From assembly GCF_022581195.2 (NCBI RefSeq), contig NC_061476.1, forward strand, positions 5,192,098 to 5,256,097: a stretch of 64,000 bases of DNA, written 5' to 3'. Positions 34,291 through 42,520 of this stretch are shown here, piece after piece. The notes beneath the pieces were generated by a model, which had not been told where the DNA came from, ran no database searches, and saw only the letters and a program-made list of their open reading frames with translations. This DNA is from Helicoverpa zea (Eukaryota > Arthropoda > Insecta > Lepidoptera > Noctuidae). The position numbers and the translations under genes are program-made. The stretch's first letter is position 1; each line of letters starts with the position of its first letter.

Positions 34291-34534
34291 AGGGCTGCCA
34301 TCCGTCCGGGTTTCCCCGGATTTGTCCTCGTTTGGAGGCCGTCCGGGGACCGTCCGGGCGGGGTTTCAAGAAGTGTCCGGGGAAAACCCGGACACTTTTC
34401 ATGTAAGGAAGCACCTCATTGAATTTAAGTATATGTTAATAGTAAATTGATTACAAATTAGGTATTATTTTGTTTAAAAAAATCGTACTCGTTCGGGTTT
34501 TTTAATGTTTGGCGAAATTCGAGATGGCAGCCCT
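34291..34534. mobile_element. 244-bp MITE with 10-bp duplication, MULE-like
   Basis: Perfect 12-bp terminal repeats AGGGCTGCCATC...GATGGCAGCCCT are flanked by ATTTGTACCT on both sides (34281-34290, 34535-34544). The interior is rich in gtccgg and holds a perfect hairpin gtgtccggg-gaaaa-cccggacac. A 9-11-bp duplication suggests Mutator-like, but class assignment is inference. It lies in the hAT transposase intron. Confidence 0.8.
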
Positions 34535-34916
34535 ATTTGTACCTATATGAACAATTTTTTCTATAGGAATTAGGACTAACATCGAAATGATCGAAATCAC
34601 AAAAAAAAATATCTCTGCTGTTTCATAAAAATCATCAAAAACTACTTATGATGAACAAGCAACTTTTTGCGATTTCGAGATTCGTCTCATAGTAGAAGTT
34701 GTTCATATACCTTTATTAATTCTGTTATACAGCTTTTACTTATACTGTTTATTGCTCAGATCAAAGAAATAGGCAGATAGAGCGCTCAGACACGCGAGTG
34801 TGTCCACCAAAGCAAATACAAAATCATAATACCTACCTACAAACTCGCGACAGTACCGAGCTACGCATCGTCTCGCTCACACGTCACTAGTGATTTGTCA
34901 TTAAAATTTTCAAAAT

Positions 34917-34993
34917 ATGCCGTTTTGTGTGTTTAAACACTGCAAAAGTAGTTCACAAAAACTAAGAAAACAAGATGGGATATCTTTCCATAT
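34917..34993 (+). pseudogene. THAP-domain first exon of the P-like element
   Basis: ATG opens MPFCVFKHCKSSSQK and then ...DGISFH, which fits the N-terminal part of a THAP zinc finger (Met-Pro, C-x4-C spacing, basic linker, then SFH). The frame reaches a stop at 34995, but a donor-like GTAACT begins at 34994, just after the FH, where THAP genes commonly have an intron. No downstream exons of the C2CH finger or the P transposase are visible, so this is a remnant. Confidence 0.65.
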
Positions 34994-35184
34994 GTAACTC
35001 TTGTTATTATTATTGTTTTCGTATTTATTTTCCATAAAATACTTTCGGCTCACTTGAAACACAAAACCTTAACAGTAAATCGTCTGTGTGGCTAGTAGCT
35101 ATGACGGGAAAATTACCCTGAATTAGGGGAATGTGTATCGTACGTAAAAAACATCGATGGTGCATTTAAATTCATGACGAATGT

Positions 35185-35445
35185 TTTTAACCGACTTCCC
35201 AAACAGGAGGAGGTTCTCAATTGGGCCGGTATATATGGTTTTTTTTCTATGTATGTACATTGATTACGCCGAGGTTTATAGACCGATTTACGTGATTCAT
35301 TTTTTGTTCGACGCGGAATAGTTGACAGTTGGTCCCATATTCATCCATATTCAGATGATGGAAACCCTGAGAAATCGAGGGCAACCTTCGAAAGTTGTAG
35401 TACTCTTGCGTATGCCTCAAAGCACTATTCAACAGTGAAGGTTTG
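35185..35445. repeat. Common lepidopteran repeat fragment inside the P-like element
   Basis: accgacttcccaaacaggag followed by gaggttctcaattgggccgg and cgaggtttatagaccgattt is a widespread lepidopteran repeat, also seen near 47379. The 61-residue - strand frame at 35247 lies inside it. Confidence 0.5.
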
Positions 35446-36202
35446 GAGCTGACCTGATGATGAAGACCAGAGAGGTTCGAACATTCATTAGTGATATTTT
35501 ACCTACAATTATTATAACCTTCGTCGTTTCGACTACCGTATTTAATAAAGGGGATAATGGATTTTATTCCTAAATCAAACTAATCAAACTTATTAATTAG
35601 TAAATTATACTTTTCTTATAATTTACTGTGTTTACGTAAAATATTTGAAAACAATTTTACTGAACAAGTATGGGAGTATTTCTCAATGGGAATAAATATT
35701 TTGACCACCATAAAATGCTTTGATACCATATATAGTTTTGTAACCAAAAATATCTACTTAACACCAGAACAATAAAGTCTAAAAATATAATAGTACCAGG
35801 TATTTTAGACACGACTCCACTTTAATTTGTATTCGACCACCTTTAGTAAATGATCACCAAATCTTGACGACCAAAATAATGTATTATTTTTGCCTAAATA
35901 AGTCACTGTGATTGCCATAAAATGTAGGCTTATTACCAAATAAAGTATTATGATGCCATATTAAGTTATGTGTATATAGACTCCACGTAGGTAGTCTTGT
36001 TTGCCCTACCCCTAGAGTGCAATTCAAACCGGCGTAGGCGCGGAGGGGCGAGGCGGCCTGCGAGCTGGGGCGCAGGTAGTTTTAGGGCTGAGCGTGAGCG
36101 TGAAAACCATCTGCGACGATAAAAAGCCATGCTTGCTGCATGTTCCATGTTTGCTTCCATGCTGCATGCCTGCTAACATATATGTATATCAAGTTTGGGA
36201 TA

Positions 36203-36525
36203 ACAATGATTTATTTGGACTCATTTTGCTAAAATAGAATAGCAAAATTTAATTTTGTTGATAATTTACTATTTTTGGATTACTTATGATTTACTTGGAG
36301 TAATTTTACTTAAATAGGTTAGCAAAGTGTTGAAACTTTGGTTATAATTTTACTATAAATTGTTGGTTTAATTTTGGTGATCATTTACTATTTTTGGCTT
36401 ACTCATGATTTACTTGGAGTAATTTTACTTAAATAGGATAGCAAAGTGTTAAAACTGGTTATAATTTTACATTAAAATGCGAGTATCATTTTGGTGATCA
36501 TTTACTATTTTTGTCCGCTATTTGT
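36203..36525 (+). repeat. Three imperfect tandem units of 85-120 bp
   Basis: tgatttacttggagtaattt followed by tacttaaatagg(t/a)tagcaaagtg, ending with tttggtgatcatttactatt, occurs at 36288 and 36407, with a more diverged unit at 36203. An inverted piece (gtaaatgatcaccaaat) lies at 35850. The repeats sit near the right end of the P-like element. Confidence 0.6.
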
Positions 36526-36802
36526 TACCATATCTGGTGGTCAGTTAAACATTAAAGCCTTTCTCAATATCTGGCAACCGTAAACGCACACATATGCACG
36601 TGTCCGTACACGGCGCAGTTTAGCTGCCGCGCACACATAAATAAAAGCTGGCTTCACTTTGTTGTTCGCGCACGTTCTATCTGCCTATTTCTTTGATCTG
36701 AGGTTTATTGATAATATTTTATTGAAGATTGTGAATGAATATATTACGGACTGTGAAGGATCAAAAATTATATGATACGATTGTAAAAAAATATTGTTCC
36801 AG

Positions 36803-38530
36803 GGACATCATGCCGGAAATTTAGTACGACATTTTTTTACGCAGCATCGTGCTGAATATAACAAGATGCAAGAAAGGACTTTGTCTGATAAAGATGTAAA
36901 TTCTTTAACAGAATACAATAAAGTTCTTGAATGCTGCATAAATTTAGTTGCAATCCACGGCAGGCCGTTGTCTTTGCTAGAAGATGAGGCATTCCAAAGT
37001 TTAATTTCAATGATACCTAATCCTGGGTTAACACCTAATATTAGAAACATAAGAACATGTATTGAGAATAAAGCCTACGATGTCCGAAAGAAGATCTATG
37101 AGGAATTAAAAAATAAACTGGTATGTTTAAAAATTGATGTAGCTTCTGTTAAATCAAGAAGATTCCTCGGAATAAATTTGCAGTTCATTTTAGATAAGAA
37201 GCTGCAGCTTCGTAATTTGTGTGTAGTTGAGCTTCATGAACGGAATACTGCAGCATTCTTGAAAGACACAGTGTTGATGGTTTTAAGCCGCTACGGAATC
37301 GAGCCTCGGCAGCTATACTCCATCACCTCGGACAACGGCGCTAATATGCTTGCAATGTCTCGTCAAATTGAAGAAGAAATACAGGATTGTCTTGAAGATT
37401 TTAGTAACACTGAAGAACAGGTTGAGGAATCTGATATTATATTTTCACCAGCAGATAGTCAGGAAATGCTTGATTTGGTGGAAAGTTTGGAGTTCGAAAG
37501 GGAAAATATAGCCCAACCTATCGTGACAGCTGTACGTTGTGCCGCGCATACATTGCAGCTTGCTGTGAGAGATGCCTGCAAAGAACTTGAACCCGTTTTC
37601 GAATTGTGTCGTCGTGCAGTAAGAACTCTTCGTACACCTAACGTGGCACTTGAATTAAAGCGTAACCAATTGCTTCAGGCTATTCTGGATTGTCCAACTC
37701 GATGGGACTCTACCGCCGATATGTTGGACAGGCTAGTTAACCTAAAAGACTTTTGTAAAGAACATTACTCAGACTTAATTGGAGATGAGACATGGTCAAA
37801 AATTGAAGAAAGCTTGCAGGCTCTCAAACCGTGCAGAGTACTATCCAAACGGTTGCAAGAAGAACAATTAACATTCGGTGATTTTTACATTTATTGGATA
37901 AAATGTATTACAGAGTTAGAACAAATGAATACTCCTATTGCAATATATTTGGTTATATGTATGAAAGCGAGAGAGGGCAATCTTCTGACCAACGACACGT
38001 TTTTATCTGCTGTTTATATGGATCCGAGAGTAAATTCTATACTTTCCGAAGAACAAAACGAACGAGCTCGTATTCATTTAATGCATACACACCAAAGATA
38101 TATTAATTTGCAATTGCAAACTCAGGATCGACCAACAAATGAAAATGATCTTAATCAAGATAATGTCCCGCACACATCACGAAGTAATATAGATAGTTTC
38201 TTTGAAAGGCGATATAGAGAACGTCAGAGAGAACGACCAACAGAAGCTTGCAATCAATTAAAACACTCTTTGATTGATTTTTTAAATTCGCCACTTTTGC
38301 CAACGCATGAGAACATTTTGAAATATTGGTACGAAAAAAGGTTTACTGATCCACAACTTTATTCTTTATCCACTATAGCCTTGGCTACTCCACCAACGCA
38401 GGTTAGTGTTGAAAGGTTGTTTTCGTCGCTGAAATTCATTTTAAATAATCTAAGAATGTCATTAAAAGACTCCATAATTGATGATATCTTGTTAGTAAGA
38501 AACAACAGCATCTATGAGAAATCAGATTAA
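36803..38530 (+). CDS. hAT transposase, exon 2
   Basis: The joined product has about 609 residues. Exon 2 completes the BED finger (NLVRHFFTQHRAEY). It carries the hAT catalytic region with LKIDVAS (first Asp, about residue 146) and SITSDNGANM (second Asp, about 211). It also has the insertion-domain marks CAAHTLQLAVRDA and TRWDSTADML, and the C-terminal dimerisation region ending in SVERLFSSLKFILNNLRMSL. A TTG at 36794 precedes the acceptor and is not a start. The protein would cut and rejoin the element at its CAAGGG ends in the nucleus. It is uninterrupted and of normal length for an animal hAT transposase, so it is potentially functional. Confidence 0.92.
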   Translation, partial: GHHAGNLVRHFFTQHRAEYNKMQERTLSDKDVNSLTEYNKVLECCINLVAIHGRPLSLLEDEAFQSLISMIPNPGLTPNIRNIRTCIENKAYDVRKKIYEELKNKLVCLKIDVASVKSRRFLGINLQFILDKKLQLRNLCVVELHERNTAAFLKDTVLMVLSRYGIEPRQLYSITSDNGANMLAMSRQIEEEIQDCLEDFSNTEEQVEESDIIFSPADSQEMLDLVESLEFERENIAQPIVTAVRCAAHTLQLAVRDACKELEPVFELCRRAVRTLRTPNVALELKRNQLLQAILDCPTRWDSTADMLDRLVNLKDFCKEHYSDLIGDETWSKIEESLQALKPCRVLSKRLQEEQLTFGDFYIYWIKCITELEQMNTPIAIYLVICMKAREGNLLTNDTFLSAVYMDPRVNSILSEEQNERARIHLMHTHQRYINLQLQTQDRPTNENDLNQDNVPHTSRSNIDSFFERRYRERQRERPTEACNQLKHSLIDFLNSPLLPTHENILKYWYEKRFTDPQLYSLSTIALATPPTQVSVERLFSSLKFILNNLRMSLKDSIIDDILLVRNNSIYEKSD

Positions 38531-38850
38531 TTTAATATTATTTTCTGTGACATTTTGTTAATTTACATGATTATGTAGATACCTAATATGTTTATCAGTC
38601 TCAGGTTCAATAAGCTAGTATTATGTAATTGGGAATATGCATGTGATTTAAATTTACTTGATTTTTTTTCCTTGAGCCTTTATAGTTCTGATATTATATC
38701 TCAACCATTATTTTCTTATTTAAATTGTTTATAATTGCATAAAATATTAATTAAAAAGTGCAAAAAAAGCATGTGTAATTCAAATTTATGAAACGCATCA
38801 CCATTGTTTTGTCAAAATGAAAATTTACGTCACGAGTATAGTTATCGAAT

Positions 38851-38953
38851 TTGTCAGCAAAAAAAAATAAAAATAAAAATAAAAACAAAAAAAAATACAA
38901 AAACAAAAAAAAAAAAAACAAAAAAAAAACAAAAAAAAAAACAAAAAAAAATT
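38851..38953. repeat. A-rich low-complexity tract
   Basis: About 100 bases of A runs broken by single T or C between the two convergent hAT genes. The lysine-rich frames at 38804 and 38851 are translations of this tract. Confidence 0.85.
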
Positions 38954-39186
38954 GTCAGCATCGATGTTTCAATCGTTCGTCAGAGCACACGCCAAAATGC
39001 GGGCGTTTAAAGTGCCCATGTGGCTATTTTTAACTTCTTTTTAAAAATTTAAATTACTTTATAGGTGTTGATTGAGTTTTTTTTTTGTATTTAATAGCGA
39101 TGACTAATCGAATAAAATATAGAAAAAAGCACATCCATATTCCCTATTGTAAGTAAACACATTCATTCGTTACTTAAAATTAAAAG

Positions 39187-40559
39187 TCAGGTTCCTTTTT
39201 CGTGCGGCATGTGCCTGTGCTTATTCCTGTGTATTAGCTTTAATATTTCCACATATACATAAGTCCGCATGCATGGCTCGACAAAATCTAACTCTGACGA
39301 AATAAGTTTTCCATAATATTCATTTCTCATATCTTTCTGATTGTTGGTTATGTTGCACGGTACACACTGGTATTTTACATTTTGTTGCTTTGAATTTTGA
39401 CTTGGTAAAACAGGTTCCTCCTGAGGCTTCTGGGTATCCTTGCTTTGCGGAACAGTAATTAGACTCATTTGTATTCCTGCAATATATATCAAATTAATTA
39501 TTTAAACGTTTAATTTGTTAAATTAGGTTGATTTGTATTGTACAATTATTGTACAGTGACTACAAACTTTAAATTAAAATTATTTTAATCGATGTTCAGT
39601 CAATCACAGTTTGGTGCTGCGAAGTGCAACCAAGATGTTTCTTAAAATTATCATGTTGCATCACGCGAGAATATGGGCTACCGCCGTTTTATATATTTTG
39701 GCGAATAGGGTTACCTATATTATAAACATAATAATATTTATGCTTCGGATCAGCTAAGAGTTGGATGCAATGTGATTATTATTGTTAATTTAATCTAATA
39801 CACAAACAGTCAGCTGCTAGAACGATATTTAAAGTTAGTGCTTTATTAAAGTTATCGCCGTCTTTTTTTACTTCTGAAATACTGAATATAGTTAATAGAG
39901 CATGAACTTTAAAGATCGTTCTTGAAAACTGACCGTAAGGAAAAATATCTTCGTTTAGTCTTGACAAGAATACCTACCTATTGTACGTCTTTTCGGTGCT
40001 AATAGAGATTGCGATTCTTCCTCATTTAATGTTGCATGTCTTTTGATTTCTAAAAATAAATGATGTTTAAATTATTTCTCTTTTTATAGTTGCACTCGAC
40101 TACTATTTATAGCGCCGTGCTAACCCAAAAAGACCTATAATAATGCTTATAGGTTTTTTAGCCAGCACATAAACACTTAGAGGCCTTTTTAGCTTAGCAT
40201 GGCAGTATAATTACTAACATACCTTTTCCAGTTATTATATCTTTTTCAGTAAGAGAGGTTTGTTTGTCTGGTAAACTGATATTTGGGTTGAAATCCTCTT
40301 TTTCAATACAAAATGGTTTGCCGTCTGGTAAATCAGTAATTGGATCAACATCAGTTTCTATTTCAGTAAAAAATGGTTGGCTGTCTGGTAAATCAGTATT
40401 TGGCTCTTCATCTGAAATATTTTATTTAAGTAGCAATTAACTTTACAAACCTTGAATATAATATATATACAATTGATAGTCTAGAAATAACAATTAATCT
40501 TTAAGATTCTGTACTTATTTCCATATAATAGGGTAGTGGTACTCACCTGAACTGTCCAT
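39187..40559 (-). CDS. Second hAT-encoded protein, four exons, antisense to transposase, BESS-like C-terminus
   Basis: Exons on the - strand are 40559-40547, 40411-40223, 40049-39978 and 39476-39187. Donors are GTGAGT, GTATGT and GTAGGT; acceptors are TTTCAG, TTTTAG and TTGCAG. All junctions are phase 1 and the frame stays open for 187 residues (starts MDSSDEEPNTDLPD). Residues 5-60 hold three related acidic units (NTDLPDSQPF, ITDLPDGKPF, NISLPDKQTS). Then come a basic APKRR patch and KYQCVPC. The C-terminal segment YYGKLISSEL...YVEILKLIHRNK has the spacing of a BESS interaction motif (inference). It lies wholly inside the hAT ends and convergent to transposase, so it is an accessory protein of the element. 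Function unknown; an early DNA-binding or regulatory partner is possible. Confidence 0.75.
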
Positions 40560-41019
40560 GCTTACTGTACTAATACACTGTTTACTAACTACGAGTAGGT
40601 ATATTCACGGGTTAGTAACAATTGTACCTAGGCTTAGCTTTAACAAACAAATTTACAAATTAAGCAAACGAAACTTAGTACGATAGGTACGAACGACGAA
40701 ACTAAACCGCGCGGCAGTGAGATGCCAATTGAATTGAATACTCATGAAACATCGAGCAACACAAAAATTCAATAAAAACGGTTAAAAACGTTTTATTAAA
40801 CGAAATCGGTATATTTTTTTTGTTCTTCAAAAACGTTTTTTATAACGTTCCGTTCGAACATAAACGAAACAAATTGTTCTTTAGGTATTTAAGACGAAAA
40901 CGTTTCGAAAAATATACCGGTATCCGACCCTTGAAGACTATAGGAAGACTATAGGCTTTTTATCCCAGTACGGGAAGTAGTTCCCACGGGATGCGGGTGA
41001 AACCGCGGGCAGAAGCTAG

Positions 41020-41635
41020 TAAAAAATATATAGATAATATGTAAACATATTTATTTGTAAGATAGTTTCATAGGCCACACCAATTTTTAACTGATTAAAG
41101 GCCTAACCTATTAAAGGCGTACTTATCTAGTTGTTAAAAACATTTCTTTCCTCGCGGGTTTTGCTTACATATTAAAGGAACCACTTCCCACACATAGATT
41201 AATTTCAGCATACATGAATTTCAAGGAATAAGCTACATAACTGCCGAGTTTCGTCAAAATCGGTTCAGTAGTTTTTGCGACAAACTGTTACAAACATTCA
41301 CATATCCAAATTTTTCCACGATAATGTTGTCATGTTAATTTTGATCTGGCTTCCCAAACAATATAGGCGTAGTATTTAAAACAAAATATAATAGAAGTAT
41401 GATTTACTAACGCATATTTATTTTGTTTCAGGTAATTTGGGAGCCTGCAGTTGATGTGGACTGGGGTTAATAGCCGCCCGATGGTTTTAACAGCTCTCGT
41501 ATTGTTTTGTCAACCAATTGTTTAGAGTTAGCCTATAGATTTATGGATACCCTTTACACTTCTCCCGTGTTTTTTGGTTCATTACGGCTACTTGACTAAC
41601 TTTTCGATAAAACTTTATGATAGGCAATTAAAAAA
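41020..41635. other. Non-coding, decayed repeat
   Basis: Includes tgccgagtttcgtcaaaatc followed by ggttcagtagtttttgcga (about 41241-41280), a block common to lepidopteran repeats. No gene is supported. Confidence 0.5.
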
Positions 41636-41999
41636 ATGACATGGTAGCCTAGTGGGTAAAGAACCAATCTCTCAAGCCTGAGTGTGTGGGTTTGATACCA
41701 GGTCAGGCAGGTACCAATATAACTTTTTTAATTTTGTATGTACTTCCTAAAATCTTTTACACCAATGAATTTGATTCGGAGGGCATGATAAACTGTAGGT
41801 CTTGGCTGTCATTGAACATATTTGACAGTTTTGGTAGTCAAGTCAGAAGCCAGAAAGTCTGACAATTAGTCTTAGCAAGGGGTGTTGGGTTGCCCGGGTA
41901 ACTGAGTTTACCGGGGGAGGTCAGAAAGGCAGTCGCTCTTTGTAAAACAAAACACTGATACTCACCTGCATCCAGTTAGACTGGAAGCCGACCACAACA
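41636..41999 (+). mobile_element. Full-length tRNA-derived SINE, tail type 2, diverged
   Basis: The head has tggtagcctagtgggtaaag (A box) and gggtttgataccaggtcagg (B box, one substitution). The body has gataaactgtaggtcttggc, and the tail gttagactggaagccgacca. Older than the copy at 20329. Confidence 0.8.
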
Positions 42000-42520
42000 A
42001 TTTTTTTATTTAGTCAATACGATTTTCAGCTTACCCAAAATGGCACCAAAATACTTTATATTGACTTTTGAAGGGTTAAGACGGATAATCCGCAAGGGTC
42101 GTGACGACCAAACATCAAGAAATAGCCCATTCCTTTCAGCTCGAATTCTAAAAACGTCCTTATATTTAAGTAGGCACCATTTTATCGGAGTGAATCGGTC
42201 AGGATATTCATATTCATATTCATATTCATATCATTTATTGCATTCCACAAGTTTCATATGGTGTTACAAAAAGCTTACAGCTAGGTACATTTGTGGACCC
42301 TGTTAGGGCACAGCAACATTTAGCATTTAATGCCAGTACATTTAAAACACTTAAAACTAATTCTAAATTTTTAAGGTAGTTTTAAACATTAGGTATAATA
42401 GGAGTAGTTAATTTACAATTAAAATTATATATTATATTTCTTTATATTTGTATAAATATATGTATATTAGGAAATTATTTAGATATCAGCTATTTTAGTG
42501 TATTGTAGTGTGTATAATGT

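Larger units (their letters stand above)
34755..36702 (+). mobile_element. P-superfamily-like element, internally deleted, in the hAT intron
   Basis: Terminal repeats CTCAGATCAAAGAAATAGGC plus the next 10 bases match at both ends with one mismatch over about 30 bp (34755, 36702). GTTTATTG flanks exactly (34747-34754, 36703-36710). An 8-bp duplication with about 31-bp repeats is the P-element format. A THAP first exon begins 162 bp from the left end. The remainder holds repeats and no transposase core, so the copy is non-autonomous. Confidence 0.8.
33765..40933. mobile_element. 7.17-kb two-gene hAT transposon
   Basis: The termini CAAGGGTCGGA (33765) and TCCGACCCTTG (40933) are perfect 11-bp inverted repeats of hAT type. 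AAGACTAT flanks both sides (33757-33764, 40934-40941), the 8-bp hAT duplication. Both subterminal regions are rich in AACGTT/AAACGTTT motifs and share an inverted CTGCCGCGCGG block (near 33941 and 40710). Inside are a BED-finger transposase gene on the + strand and a convergent four-exon gene on the - strand. Two smaller elements sit in the transposase intron. No stop or frameshift is seen in either gene, so the element may be intact. Confidence 0.9.
33640..41019 (+). mobile_element. Lep1-type Helitron split by the hAT transposon
   Basis: The left part (33640-33764) starts TCTATACTAATATTATAAAG and runs to tcgaggaagactat. The right part (40942-41019) resumes with the expected taggctttttatcccagt, then gatgcgggtgaaaccgcggg and CTAG before T. 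Together they make a normal Helitron of about 200 bp, interrupted only by 33765-40933. The right junction has an extra copy of the aagactat motif, perhaps an older duplication at the target. Confidence 0.85.

Noticed and set aside
36794..36802. TTG start for the hAT transposase
   Set aside because: These bases are the end of an intron (ttgttccag); the protein continues from exon 1 in phase 0.
38804..39033. Lysine/asparagine-rich small proteins
   Set aside because: They translate an A-rich low-complexity tract.
33765..40933. Capture of a host gene by the hAT as the source of the - strand gene
   Set aside because: Not excluded, but short introns, a start near the right end and the convergent layout fit an element gene better; kept as the refuting alternative in the finding.
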